DNA of 64,000 bases from Nematostella vectensis (Eukaryota; Cnidaria; Anthozoa; Actiniaria; Edwardsiidae), in the NCBI RefSeq assembly GCF_932526225.1, contig NC_064036.1, positions 2,791,501-2,855,500 of the forward strand, given 5' to 3'. Below the pieces are notes generated by a model, which was given only the letters and a program-made list of their open reading frames with translations, was not told the origin of the DNA and did not search any database. Positions 13,860-26,164 of this stretch are shown here, one piece after another. Every line of letters begins with the position of its first letter. Position 1 is the stretch's first letter. Made by a program: the position numbers and the translations under genes.

Positions 13860-16800
13860 CTACTTAATCTCCCCGCCCATCACGGGATCCCTGTAGAATA
13901 TCATAAATGACGTCATCAATGACGTCACAAGCATAATCCAGAAGAACATGCGATCGAGGACGAGCGCGGCGCACCTCCACTCCTCCCTTAGTCTCTCGTC
14001 CTCCTGCCTGGCTCGCACGTCCTCCGCCAGCACGTTGATATCATCCAAGAGGCGTTCAGTGAAGGGGTTGAGTTGTGAGGAGACGGTGCTCATTCTGCGC
14101 CGTTCACATGGCGTGCTGCGACCGCTAGGGGTGATGACAGAGTCGTCACGCATTAAGCGAGCGTTACGGGGACTCTCAACGTCACCTTCAATTCCCCGAA
14201 TGCTCATCAGCTCGATCTGTTCACCCATCACCATGCTGCCATTCATCCCGAAGTCGAAGTCGATTCTGCGTCGACGCGGTTTAGGGATAATCTTCTCTTC
14301 AGAGATAAAGGAACCGAAGCAAAAAACCCGTGCCATGTAGTCAAGAATGATAACCTTGACCCAGTGAGGCATGGGCGAGGTGGAGGGGTTGCGATGGAAG
14401 AAATTCAAAATCAGACAAGTAGCGACCAACGATATGGCAGTTACAAACATTGTAGCTACGAAGTACTGTCCGAGCAAGGGTATATGATCAGATGTTGATG
14501 GCAAAGTCTCTGCTACCAGAAGCAAAAACACAGTCATGGCCAACAGAACTGTGATCCCCAAACCGACTTTCTCTCCCGATTCTGGGGGCAGGAAGAACTT
14601 GATAAGGGTTAAAGTAGCGATCAGTGCGCACGGAATGATCAGGTTGAAAACGTAGTACAGTGGCTTGCGCTGGATCTCTAGATACAACGTGACATCGTAA
14701 AATGGGTACTTGCAGCAGTTGTAGAACACCCTGTTTAACTTTGCAGGCATAGCCAGGAGATGCCATTCACCGTTGTTCACGTACTTACTGAGGTCAGCGG
14801 AATCGGATGTTGACGTCATGGTGAGACGGTTACCAACGTACGTCCACGAGCCAAACTTGAGGGAGCAGTTCTGGCTGTCAAACGGGAAATAGCGCACGTT
14901 GATATTGCACGTGCTTGTGAAGGAAGCGGGTGAGTTCCATTCCTGGGTGCCGTCACTAGACGCGATCACTGACGTCTTGTATTTTTCCAGCCCTCCTGCA
15001 TATGTCTCGTCCGCGCTAAGAATAAAACACAAAAAGCAATTTTTTATTAAAGGTTACCAATGCTTGGCTCTGACATTGATGGACTTTATTTAACACCTTT
15101 AAATTTTACGAATAATTAGTATCCATAAGCCATTTGCCAATTGCCATTAGCACTGACAACCTTTTGTGAAATAGGCGTATATTAAGTCACGCTTTCGAGA
15201 TAGATATTATGTGACGCCTGCAGATAGATTATTTCACGATGGCAATATATATGAAGTCACGCTTGGGATATAATTTGCGCGTTTGTTAACGTGATTTACC
15301 TAAAACAGACTAAACCTAAGATTGTCTTACAATTGTATGTATAAGCATTGGTAAAAAAGCTGGTGTTACGTTAGTGGTGGAAGTAAAATACACTGTTAGC
15401 AATGTACCCATAATGAACGGGACTGATCTTTCCCCCTCCTACTCAAATTTTCCTGATGCTGTCATGTCATAGGGAGTTGGACTAAGTCAAGGAAGTTGGA
15501 ATGTTGGTGGTCGTATCCATGTTTGTTTATATCAAATATGGACAACCTCTATTTTTTTTTTATTCATCGGCCACAATCGAAAGTCCCAAAAGACTTGCTT
15601 TTAAACATGAGAGACCTCGTACCTCCATAAAGAGGTCACTTTATCTCGGTCTCGAGAGAGTGGTCACTTTAATAGAGGTGTCACTAAAAATTACGTACTT
15701 GTTGTAGAGGATGATATCCGGGATCCAGACTTTGGCAGGGTTAAGGTTGACAGACTCAATGCCTCCATACTTGGAGGTATTCCATGCCAGCATTGGATTG
15801 GTCCATTTCTAGAGGGTTTGATTGTAAGGCGTTTTGTCTTAATACAATGCACTGAACACAACAACTAAGTACCTGTGACAACCACGACAAGAAGTAAAGC
15901 TCCTTCAAATGTTAAACAATAATATCTTAGTGATCGTACCTGGCGAATCCAAACGCTAACTGTGACCAGTTGCGACTTGCTGTTCTGAAATGTCAAAGCG
16001 TAAATGTTCTAAGTGCCTCATCTTTCGTACCCTGGGTACCAGAGGCTCGAGCTTCACTCCAACAACACGAGCCGCACCGTCAGTAAAGGGCTCATAGTAA
16101 ACAAACGAAGCTCGAGACTCTGGTACCCAGGTATCTTTTGCACATTACGATATGTGCGGGGTAGAGCGAGACGCTCCTGATTATAGAATAACGAGCTCAA
16201 TAGTGACTTGCTCGTTAACCCCGACACTTAGATTGTTCAATCTCTTTCTGCTGTAAAGGTTGCCCAAATAATTGGAATAGATTTCAAATTAAAGATTCAT
16301 CAGGGCAGAGGTGCGACATTTTTTAAAAGTTTCATAATACATATGAGACCAAAGCGTAGAAATCCCCGCAAAAAAGAAGTACATATTATGGGGGAGAATG
16401 TTATTCTTTGCAGTTGAAGGTCCGTGGAGGAGGGAGGGGGGGGGGGGGTGGTCCCCCTTCCTCCTTGAACGAAAATGTAAGTTAAAATGTATGGGGTTTT
16501 CATTCCAAAACCTTATACTCCTCCATGTGTTTGCGCCCCCTCCCCCACCCCCTCTCGGGAAATCTTGGATCCACCCTTGATGTGCCTTACACCACAAGGT
16601 ATGCTGGGAGCACGATAGAAAACTAAACGACTACTCGTGTATTAATATTCTAATGTAATGCTGCTATACAGACCCTCCCCACCCCATTGTTTGAGTATTA
16701 AACTCACCACAGCGATAATCTGGATCAAGCTCAAACTGAATTCCACGTTCACTTTATCCGAGTCATTAAAAACGGGACGAACTTCACTGTCGTAGTTTCT

Positions 16801-16938
16801 GAAGAGGTCGGCCAACAAGCGCTTTTCAGCAGTTTCTCGGCTTGCGCCTCTTCTTTTCCTAGAAGATTCCGAGAAGCCAGCGAGGAGGAGAACAAGCAGT
16901 ATCAGCAGCAAGAGTGATATACCTTCCTTCTTGGTCAT
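13860..16938 (-). CDS. Nicotinic acetylcholine receptor alpha-type subunit
   Basis: Subunit of a pentameric acetylcholine-gated cation channel in the plasma membrane. Coding exons on minus: 16938-16708 (signal peptide, N-terminal helix), 15984-15940 (45 nt), 15808-15699 (110 nt), 15015-13860; 1542 nt, 513 aa. The 45- and 110-nt exons match vertebrate receptor exon sizes. Seen: hydrophobic signal (about 8-20), WIPDIILYNNAD, the Cys loop C165-C179 with 13 residues between (FPFD inside), GSWTY, the alpha-defining vicinal pair C229-C230 in YNCCKYP, four membrane helices, and pore helix M2 with GEKVGLGITVLLAMTVF followed by LLVAE. This cation-selective E-K arrangement is alpha7-like. A ~150-residue cytoplasmic loop with many R/S residues precedes M4. 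The start is the only ATG before the signal peptide. A fold-back MITE sits in its first intron. Confidence 0.93.
16028..16132. mobile_element. Fold-back MITE, copy A (receptor intron)
   Basis: Inverted arms CTGGGTACCAGAGGCTCGAG (from 16032) and CTCGAGACTCTGGTACCCAG (to 16130) flank a ~50-bp centre. The flanks carry ATCTTTCG (16020-16027) and ATCTTTTG (16133-16140), an 8-bp target duplication with one mismatch, as for hAT-type elements. Same family as 46402-46507 and 49868-49963. Confidence 0.75.
16425..16585 (-). mobile_element. Decayed repeat with GGATCC-type terminus
   Basis: On minus this reads GGGTGGATCCAAGATTTCCC then GAGAGGGGGTGGGGGAGG. A related terminus, GGGGCGGATCTAGACATTTT then CGAAGGGGAGGAAGGGGG, is at 28979-29018, and a weaker one is at 48234. 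Long G and C runs flank it. Only one end is clear, so the class is unknown. Confidence 0.35.
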
Positions 16939-19345
16939 TCTTCTACATTCTCCTTATTAGTGAAAGTTTCCAGAATTTTTACTTCAGGTACTGCAAGAAA
17001 GGAAAGAACTGTGAATGGAAAACAAGACAACCTTCAGCCTTTAAACTTTGGTTTCAATGTTTTTCGCCTAATGTATTGGGTATTTGCAGCATGGTAAAAG
17101 TATTTAAATAAAATGCCCTAAAATGCGGTGTTCCGTGTCATATTTTTATCTGTTCTACTACGTTCGCTTGTGGCTGATGCTTGGCAGCCTCGCACAGTGA
17201 GCGCCCCACAGCACAGGGGGTAACCTGCTATTTTGTTGAGGCCAAGGTAATAAACCGGAATCCGCCAAAACCCTGACGAAATAGCAGAGCATGGGCACAT
17301 TTCGCCCACACGTGCAACACTTGGTCGCATCAGGCATCACAATATTTGTACAGCTCGACTGGAAAAGTTAGATAGAATAAGACATCATAACACAAGGTTT
17401 ACGCAATGTACAGAACAACTCAATATGTTTATGGCATTATTTGGGAATTCTCGTTGATTGTAGCTATATAGACAATCGTACTTTGGTTATTCTTTTTTCG
17501 GTCAAGAGGAGCGATTGTGTCTGGAAATCAGAGAAAACACCTGCTCTTTCCAGCGGGAGACACCGCATCAAATCATCTCTAGAAGAATATCGCGCTCCAG
17601 GACACATTTATACTTTTGTAGCATTTCATTATTCATGGTTTGTTTTACCGTATCAGTTCTCATTTTGCGCATCTACCCCTTGTTAATATGGAATTGATAT
17701 TATTCTGTGCACTAAAATAGTTTTTTGTAAGGTATCTTCATTCGGCAGGGGAAAACTCCAGGAAGATATCTTAAGAATTCGATGTCCCCTTTAAATGACA
17801 AAAATGTAAATACAAGCTTCCTTCCAATGGTATACGACACCATCTCTTTAAAGATTTTAAGGAAAAATTGCATCTTGTTAAGAAATACGGAGCTTCTTCC
17901 GCATTTCCCAATAAAGAAGACGGCCGTGTTGAAAAAGCTCTCCAGCTAACATCAAGCAATCTAGTACTTACCTAGTGCGATTCCAACGCGGCGAATCAAG
18001 ATTCATTTTCCTCCTTAATTCCTTCACAATTCCTTCGCTTGGTGTCCCTTTGAATTTTAATCGCACGGTCGCCCCTGAATGGAGGGTGGCTATGCGCTTG
18101 GAGTAGCGGTGCGATGTGTCTGGCACAAGTCCTTAAAGGTTTCGTGGCTGGAGACTTGTCTTGGACGCGCGCAGGTGGAATGTTTTGAAGTAGCGCGGAC
18201 ATGAATTGGCCAAGAGCCGATTGTTTATAAACAAATCTAGCTAATGACGGGTGTGCAAACCGCATGAATTCCAACCTGCTGTACTGTACAAAGCGCGCTT
18301 TAAAAACTCAACGCGGTTAAGTAAATAGCCTCTCAAACGAATCTTGTAATGCAGCGGAATTTATTTTCCTGCGCCTGAAATCTTACTTTTCAAACGGTTT
18401 TCGCTCGCTACATCCATTTTGTTTTATTACCCAGATTTTCCACATTATTTATTTTATCGCTAAAGGCCGTATTATAATCCTTTAGCTCCTTTGCAATTAG
18501 CGAGGACAAAACTACAGTAATTGATAATAATCACGTAGTGAAATTTGCCTTTCAAGTCTGTTTTTATTTGTGAAAAATCTTCCTTAATGTTCATGTTTCC
18601 CTTTGAGAAAGAAATGTTCATATTAATGTCTCTATCCCAAATAATAGGTGTTTTTTTGCAGTTGCTTCCTATTTTTTCTTCCCTTCGAAGATAATATAAA
18701 AAGCGTACATATCTGTTCGATCTAGACCATTTCCTGTCATATTCAGCATTTTATGATATCAGGGAACGTTAATCTTTTAGCTAAATTTCATCGTTTATTA
18801 ATTGTTAATACAAACGTCTAACCACCGAGCGTGCTTGTCGCTTTGCCTTAGATGAAAATAATACCCTATAAGCGGGACCCTAATGTTATACAGTATATAC
18901 ATCTGAATATGTGCTTGAAATTCGGCGTGGTCGACCTGTGGCGTATCTACTATTCACCAATCTCACTGCGACAGCCGACAGCCTTTTGTGGAAGACGCAC
19001 AGGTAGCCCGAAGCTAAATGCGTCTGTGCAAAGAGAGGAGTTTATGTCTGACCACTTTGACATTTAACGTCACTTGCAGTCGAAAAAAGTGTTTCTCTCC
19101 ACCACAATCCGTCTAATCTCTAAACATAACATAACAGCACTTATAGCTTTCTGAAAATAATGTTTAGGGTGTAATGGCCCTTCCCTCATGTTATAGTATT
19201 TTTACACACTTTCTATCTCTGTAATGACCCCTCCCCTCATGTTATAGTGTTTTTACACACTTTCTATCTCCGTTCTATCTCTTATCCCAAGTTACCTTTG
19301 CAAAATAAATCGATCAGAGCATAACCTTAATAAGGCCCTAAATAC
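16939..19345. other. Intergenic, no gene seen
   Basis: No open frame with family features was found on either strand. At 19160-19275 there is a two-copy direct repeat of about 57 bp (CCTCATGTTATAGT followed by TTTTTACACACTTTCTATCT). The upstream regulatory region of the receptor gene presumably lies near 16939-17500 but shows no recognisable motif. Confidence 0.5.
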
Positions 19346-19348
19346 GTG

Positions 19349-19812
19349 GGATCACTTCACCTTTCAGGAACACGTAGGACGATATCCTCGTCCTATGTTA
19401 TATCGTCCTACGAAAAAGGGATTTTGAAGGTCATTCATTTGTCATTTTTGTTGCGAAAATACTTTTTTTGGCTTGTGCTAGTCTTCAACGTCGCGCCTTT
19501 GCGAATGTGATCCCTCGCATAAGGAAACGCATGAGATAGAACTGCCTTCCTCGGTATGATCTTGTAATAAAACGATAACGATGTTGAGATGGTGTGCTCA
19601 GCTGTTTTTCCGTGAAAGGTGGTCCAATATTCGGATTCATTATAGATCAAAAACGAAAATGTAAATCGTAACGTAAATCGTAAACGTAAATCGTCCTCGA
19701 TGTTAAATCGTAGACGATAAACGAACATCATCTACGAAAACGTAAATCGTAGGACGATATAACGTAGGAAAATGATATCGTCCTACGTGTTCCAGATAGG
19801 TGAAGTGATCCA
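19349..19812. mobile_element. MITE with ~65-bp terminal inverted repeats
   Basis: The left end GGATCACTTCACC, then GGAACACGTAGGACGATATC and TATATCGTCCTACG (19349-19411), is matched inverted at 19749-19812. The interior is noncoding but rich in CGTAAATCGT repeats near the right end (19660-19750), which extend the terminal motif. About 464 bp. Possible short flanking duplication ACGTG. It lies between the acetylcholine receptor and the first GPCR. Confidence 0.75.
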
Positions 19813-20087
19813 AAACGTGGAATAACATTTAAGAATTTAAGGCTTTTATAGGACCCGCGGGAACCATGAATGATAAAAGAAGATACATTAGTGTAAAGCT
19901 AAAAGATCAGCACTACTCATAAAACAACCGTCGCTTAGCTTCATAGGCCTTACTAATTACATAATAGGGACCGGATTGTGGCCTCACAGAAACAAACTGG
20001 AAAAAGAGCCTTTTTATTCACCACCAGCACTATCACTACCCCTCACCTTTCCTTCCATTACCCCCCCCCCCCCCCCCTAACGGTTCA

Positions 20088-21029
20088 CTACACTAATACA
20101 CCTGATGCTTTTCTTTTTTTCTCGCCCGACATGGTATACAAGCGTGACATGGCAGTCAATCTTTTAGACTGAGGCTTATAATAAGAACCCTGCTTAAACA
20201 CTAACTGAATCAAGCTCTTCCTAAACTCCGTCATTTTCATGGTGTAAATGATGGGGTTAGACAACGAGTTCCCGTAATGCAGCAACTTTGCAACGTTCAA
20301 AAACGTAATAAAACCCGAAAAGCCCGGGATAGCAGGCCAGAAGGTCACGACGATGTTCGCAACTGGAAACGGAGTCCAACTGATAATAAAAACGCTTGTG
20401 ATGATGAATAGAGTGAGCGATAATTTGTTTTCCTGATGCATCATCCTCCCTTGAAAGTGGCGCGCCTTGTTGGTGACCCAAACAGCCGTGTAAAACAAGC
20501 ACGTGAGAAAAAGAGGTACAGTGATAGAGCACACCATCAAATACGTGAGAGTCATAGTGTCCAATAATCCAAGAGTGGTTAGAATACGCGCACTCGCGAT
20601 AAAACCAGCAAAAGTCCAAGAAAGCAAGATCATGATTACGTGCGGTCGTGTTGACAGCGATCTGTATTTGAGCGGGTATCTGACGGCATAGAATCTTTCA
20701 GCCGAGATAAACATGAGGGAAGTAACCGACGTGAGCCCGAGAAAAATATCTTGGAATGTGTAAACATTACTCAGAACACTCCCAACGTCCCTTACGCAGA
20801 GAATATAAATGAATAAAGGGATGGACAAAACTCCTACTAGCCCATCAGCTACGGTCAGGTTTATCAAGAGGTAGCTACTGCGGCGATGGAACATTTTGGT
20901 GCGGTGGAAAACGGCCAGAGTCAACGAGTTCCCAACGATAGTAGCAACTGCCACAGCTGTGAAGGCAACTATCCATCCAGTCTTGTTGTAGTCTGAAGAT
21001 TCTCGCGTGATGCCCGACTCGTTAGCCAT
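20088..21029 (-). CDS. Class A (rhodopsin-family) GPCR, orphan, intronless
   Basis: Seven-helix plasma-membrane receptor of 313 aa in one exon. Seen in order: N-terminus with possible glycosylation sites NES and NKT; TM1 with GNSLT; TM2 LINLTVADG (N-L-x-x-A-D); TM3 ending ERF-Y (DRY variant) before PLKYR; TM4 W; TM6 IISWTPFP in place of CWLP; TM7 NSLSNPIIYTMK (NPxxY kept). Counting back from R3.50, position 3.25 is Ser, so the usual TM3 disulfide cysteine is missing, and no cysteine is obvious in the second extracellular loop. This is seen in the melanocortin/S1P/cannabinoid group. Asp occupies 3.32. The ligand cannot be named. The start is the first ATG, giving a ~19-residue extracellular tail. 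Confidence 0.9.
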   Translation of the reverse strand: MANESGITRESSDYNKTGWIVAFTAVAVATIVGNSLTLAVFHRTKMFHRRSSYLLINLTVADGLVGVLSIPLFIYILCVRDVGSVLSNVYTFQDIFLGLTSVTSLMFISAERFYAVRYPLKYRSLSTRPHVIMILLSWTFAGFIASARILTTLGLLDTMTLTYLMVCSITVPLFLTCLFYTAVWVTNKARHFQGRMMHQENKLSLTLFIITSVFIISWTPFPVANIVVTFWPAIPGFSGFITFLNVAKLLHYGNSLSNPIIYTMKMTEFRKSLIQLVFKQGSYYKPQSKRLTAMSRLYTMSGEKKRKASGVLV

Positions 21030-23916
21030 AACCGACAGTCCCCAGTCTCGAACTGTAAAGAGAATGTTCCGCGGGCGTTAATGGATTATTGTTGTTCAAA
21101 AGGTTCGATTTCCTATATGTGTTTTAATGTCTGTTTAGTTTCCGATTTTGAGGTCAACCAGAGATAGATATCTCGTTGGGAAGAGATACCTTTCAGGTTT
21201 GACTTACCGCGCGCGGTACTAGGAGAGTAATTGTGCTAAAATGTTTGACGACATTATGCTATTTGCTACGTTGTCCGGCCAGTACCAGGCTTGTTGTGGC
21301 TGAGCGTCCAAGTGCTCGAGGCTAATAGCACCCAATGGATATTGCTAATTACTTCAGTACGCTGAAAAACGATATGTGACCCTTACTTTTTTTTACCGGT
21401 GCATGGTGCTTAGTGTCTTTTTAAAAACAAGAACCGCTGGAATTTGTAAATGTGTTTTTAAAGTTCTGTGCGTCTAAGATGTTAAGCCGAATTTCAATGC
21501 TTTTCAATAGAAAACTCTATTTTAACCCCGCGTAGGTATTTTGGAAGCGAAAACAAGATTGGACTCTTCCAAACTAAAGATTTGGAATGACGAGCTCAGT
21601 TCATATGTAAAGTGGTTTTGTTGTTTGACCGCATTCCATCGCCGGAGAAGATTTAATGACTTTTGGGATGTTTAGAGTGTCTAAACACTATTCTTCTCAG
21701 GGACTCATAACAAAAATGTATTAAGAGCATACTTGTTTAAAGTGGAGCTCATTCTTTTAAAGATTTTCGAAAACTGGAGTAGGATTTAACTTACTTAAAC
21801 CTAAGCTACTAATTACTTATTAATATGTATTAACTTGTGGGAAAAGAAAAACAGAAATAGCTGACCTATAAAAAAAAGTTTCTTTCGGAAATCATGCAAA
21901 ATTGGGAAATGCAATCTGATTATTTGAACCTATTTAATACACAAACTCTGAAACTGCAAGTTCAGTTCAAACTTCACCTTCCGAAGCACTTGTCAGCTCA
22001 CTTCAGCTTCTAAAGTCGTTCTTGTCGTGTATCCTTGTCTAAAGTCGATTACAAAAAACACTTTCATGGGCTATTGAAAAATCGTTCATCACTGTCGGAA
22101 AACTGTTGACTTACTTCCCGATATCAGTTGAAGCACAGAGTTGATAAGAGAGAGAATGCCGAAACATTTCATGCACTAACGTGCTTATAATTTCGAAACT
22201 GTCACTCCCGATTATTTAGTTTCGAATTTTAATTAAAAGTCGGGCGATTTGTGAGTTCAAGAGCTTTCGGCAAGTATTACCAAGTTAAAGTTTATCACTG
22301 TTGCGTGGGCTTGGGATACACACCAGCTGTTTACTTGGATTTGGAGGGAACTCAACGGCTAAAATATCACGTCTCGCTGCAAGCTCGCTTTACGCGCAAA
22401 GAAACTAATTGGAAATCATACGCTGTCCCGTTGCTCAAGAGTTAACTGGGATAGGAATGATATCAGCTTAGACACCGCCGGGATCCCTGTGGCTGACCAT
22501 GAGGCAAGAAGGGCTGGGGAGAGCCAACTGATTCAGGTTACATCATAACCCACAGGTTAACCGAAATCAACCACAGAAAACCCGAGTAGAACAGCAGAAA
22601 AATTGACTGGCAACATAAAGTGTAAGCAACGTAATATGGCTCCCTGAAGATGAGACGATGCCGAGATGTGATGATGAAAGATTGACTACAAGCAAGTGAA
22701 CCAGTCAGGTAATGCACCTATCACTGGAGGAAGTAGGGGGTGGGGCTTATAAATACCCATGATCCCCTGTGAGCTATAAAAAAACATCAACATCGCATGT
22801 TCTACCTATTTTACTCCTGAATCTACATAGTTTTGTAATGCTTCGCGCTGTTTACACTCACTTGATGCTAGCCGCGAAAAGGCAACTTAACCGGACCTTT
22901 TGCGTCCCCCTAATCCTTATCCGAAAAGACAAATGATTCACAGTCCCCAATATAGAGAGCCATAGTTTTGCACATATACCTCTTAAAACAATCTCAATGC
23001 TAGCCTGGCCCTGGGGTAACCCCACAGTTTGAGAATGGAAGCCCCTGTCACGGATCTATCGACGACAGACCCCGACAGATCACTGCTATTCTTTCCCACG
23101 CGCTAACCGATTACTTCTTAGAAAAAGCAGACCAGTAAAAGAGACTGTATCGGGTTAGAATCTTATGCACACAAACGATCACAAAGAAATTGTTAATTCA
23201 AGTGTAATAGCAATATGGTTTAGTAGCTGCCAGTTTCAATTCTAGGAGCACTTTATGTACATTATGAAAACAATATCGTAAATTTAGAGATTTTGTTTCT
23301 GATCTTTACCCAGAACAAAATCTATTTTCAAACTTAATTTATTATGTTAACTTGACATTGATGAATGAAGTCGATTCTTTGTAATATCTTTAGGGTTATT
23401 AATTAAAAAAAGAGTATCGATCACGTCTCCATTTGGAAAGAAAGCCTTATTCGTTTTGCGAAGAATTGATGTCTCAGTTAATCCGGAAAAAGAAATAAAA
23501 ACATATGTATTTCTATGAGAGATATGAATATGCTTTTTATACATATTTCGCTGTACACGAATAAGGGTATATATAATATGTGAATCGGGGAGATTATATT
23601 TGATTTTCAATTTTGTTACGTAAATCTTCTTTTGTTTACAAGTGAAACTTTCTGCTTAGTGTTACCTTTTTCGCTTGAAGCTTTGCTAATTTAGAGTATT
23701 TTAAAATGAACTGCTATGCGTCTAAGGCGTGACCACTCCCGAGCTACCCTACCCACATGCTACCAACCATCCGTATTTATACAAAACACGATGACTTAAG
23801 AAAGCTGCCATACAAGCTTTCTATGGACAGTAAAAGTAATAAAGCTCGCTGGAAGGCTTATTGAAGAAGCAAAAAATGTGCCATCACTTTTTAGATCATC
23901 TCTTATTATGTTTGTA
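21030..23916. other. Intergenic, no gene seen
   Basis: AT-rich sequence with no open frame showing family features. A stretch near 22440-22690 has more even composition and looks like degraded repeat, but nothing in it could be classified. Confidence 0.45.
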
Positions 23917-24226
23917 AAAGAGAGTGTCTTTCTACCAGTGAAAAACTTACGAAAGAGAGTGCCTTCCTACCAGTTAAAAGCTTACCAAAGAGAGTGTCTT
24001 CTTACCAGTGAAAAGCTTACCAAAGAGAGTGTCTTCTTACCAGTGAAAAGCTTACCAAAGAGAGTGTCTTCCTACCAGTGAAAAGCTTACCACAGATAGT
24101 GTCTTCCTACCAGTAAAAAGCTTACCACAGATAGTGTCTTCCTACAAGTAAAAAGCTTACCAAAGAAAGTGTCTTACCACTAGTAAAAAGCTTACCAAAG
24201 AGAGTGTCTTCCAACCAGTGAAAATT
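23917..24226. repeat. 35-bp minisatellite, about nine copies
   Basis: Tandem units of AAAGAGAGTGTCTTCTTACC then AGTGAAAAGCTTACC with point differences; the later copies (from about 24095) are the more diverged. Because 35 is not a multiple of three, the open frame through the first copies shifts frame with each unit, so translation is unlikely. Confidence 0.85.
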
Positions 24227-24905
24227 AAAATAGCAAGTAAGCTAAGTTATGGAGGATAAGCTATGATTTGGATAGAGATCTCATTTTGCCATACCTTTCG
24301 ACAGAAGTGACCAGCTCTAAACTGTGATTTGGCTCCAACTAGAATGCTTTCTGTTATATTAACCTAAATGCTCCTGGTTTCAATATCATATTTAGGGATT
24401 TATTAAACACCATAAGTCGCACAATTACACCCCGGGGGTATGGAGATTGTTAATAAAATACACTTCAGTTACTTTAAGTTTAATCTCTAATAATATAACT
24501 CTGCTGTTGGGGCATAAGCTTTATCGTGGTGGATTTCATTAAAAAGAGACGATCGTGGAGGCAAAGAACTCGCGAATATTTCTCAAACAACATTTATATG
24601 ATAAAGAATAAATCTGAAGGAAATAAAACAATTCTAGCTGTGATTTTAATGTAATAATATACTTTTAGCATACGATTTTTTTTTTCAAATAATAGTATAA
24701 GCATTATTTCCGGAATCCCGCGGCGTCGATGAAAAGACTTTAGGGGGTCTTCATAAAAGAAATCAAGTTCCGTCTTCTTATATGGCGTGACGATGACTCA
24801 AGATTAGATATCGCCGCCTGTTTAATGAAAATCGGAGGGATTTCAAGAATGATCGATTGCAATATCGGTATAGACAGACAGGTTTTGGTAAAATCGATTA
24901 TCGTA

Positions 24906-25970
24906 CTACGGAGCCTGGGAAGTGCCACAGTAGATCGCATACAATTTATTTTGGATCGTGGTCTCTTTTCTTTTGAGCATGGTCATTTTTTTTTTGGATA
25001 GTGTACATTTTTTCTCGACTTTTTTCCAGACTTTTTTCTTGACTTTTTTTCGACTTATTCTCGACTTTTTCCGCTGACCAATGCAGGCGCATGTATACTT
25101 AACGTGCCGGAGCGGGAAAGCTCTATCGAAAAGGTAAGAATCAAGTCGTGAGTTTTAGAAACATATTTCCTTGTGCATGTGCAAGTTTTGGACTTCATAA
25201 GGGCCCAGAGTCAATCCTTTAGATATCCTTTACCGGTATAGAATTAAGTCGAGAAAAAAGCAAACCGGCGCCTGTATGCTATAAGGCAGCTAAAGCGCTG
25301 TGGCGTGTCTATTGATAACATTATAGTGGTTTATCGCTCCCTTGTGCGATCCACGCTCGAGTACGCAAGCGTCGTTTTCGCAGACCTGCCACGCTACCTT
25401 TCTGATTCATTGGAGAGAGTCCAGAGACGCGCCCTCGCCATTATCTATCCGGGCTTGGATTACAAGGAAGCTCTAACTAGGGCAAACCTAGCCACCCTTG
25501 AAGATCGTCGGACTGATGCCTGCTGCAGGTTTATCTCTTGTTTGACGCCACAAAATCCAGTGTACCGGCTTGTGCAAGACCGCATTGAGGCTACTATCCA
25601 TAGCTACCAGTTAAGAACGCGCACTGGCAATCACATCAAACCTTTTGCGACCAATAGATTTGGCAACTTTGTCACAAACAAACACGCGCTGGCCTTGGCT
25701 ATCTGACTGCCCTTACTACCTTCATGATTTATTATATTGTATCAATTAATCATTATTTATTACATTTGATATTGGAATCCTGTAATTTAGCTTTTAAGGC
25801 TACGAGAGGACTAATAAACGAGTATTATTAAAAGCCGGGAAAAGGGCGAGAAAAAAGCCGGGAAAAATGTCGAGTAAAAAGTCGGGAAAACAGTCAGGAA
25901 AAAAGTTGAGACATAAGAGGAGAAAAAAGCACGCGATCCAAACAAAAAATGGCACTTTCCAGGCTCCGTA
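24906..25970. mobile_element. TIR element carrying a LINE fragment
   Basis: The left end TACGGAGCCTGGGAAGTGCCA (24906 onward) and the right end TGGCACTTTCCAGGCTCCGTA (to 25970) are inverted copies. Each is followed inward by a zone of repeated TTTTTTCTCGACTTTT-like (left) or GTCGAGAAAAAAG-like (right) motifs, about 25000-25080 and 25825-25930. The centre is a 5'-truncated reverse-transcriptase fragment (25250-25706). ATTATC occurs near both outer ends but is not exactly adjacent on the left. Confidence 0.6.
25250..25706 (+). pseudogene. LINE reverse-transcriptase C-terminal fragment
   Basis: An open stretch reads ANRRLYAIRQLKRCGVSIDN, then VYRSLVRSTLEYASVVF, LERVQRRALAIIYP and DRRTDACCRFI. 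It corresponds to the thumb/C-terminal part of non-LTR retrotransposon polymerases and resembles the equivalent part of the LINE at 57232-58245 (KKANKRLCFIVMLKRAQ, TVLEYCAPVF, IERVQKRVMSIVSP). The catalytic motifs are absent, so it is a 5'-truncated remnant. It lies inside the TIR element at 24906-25970. Confidence 0.8.
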
Positions 25971-26164
25971 ATTATCAGTGCGAGCTTAATAACACATGCA
26001 TCATTCCGAGAAGTAACATTGACTTTATCCATGATGGTGAAACAATCATTATTTCATAATCATCATTGTTTTCCCTATCACTATCCCTATCACTATATGG
26101 TTACCAATTATTATCACCGTCGCCGTGTGATTCTATCGCCACTGGTTCGTTGCTACATTCCTAT

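Noticed and set aside
15160-15260. Possible repeat shared with 5955-5995 (TTTGTGAAATAGGYGTATATTA)
   Set aside because: Similarity is short and diverged; boundaries could not be defined, so no element is called.
16289-17340. Short minus-strand frames near the receptor start
   Set aside because: They are G/C-run or unique-sequence shadows without start context or homology.
23878-24081. Open frame over the 35-bp repeats
   Set aside because: The period is not divisible by three, so the peptide changes frame each unit; a minisatellite explains it.
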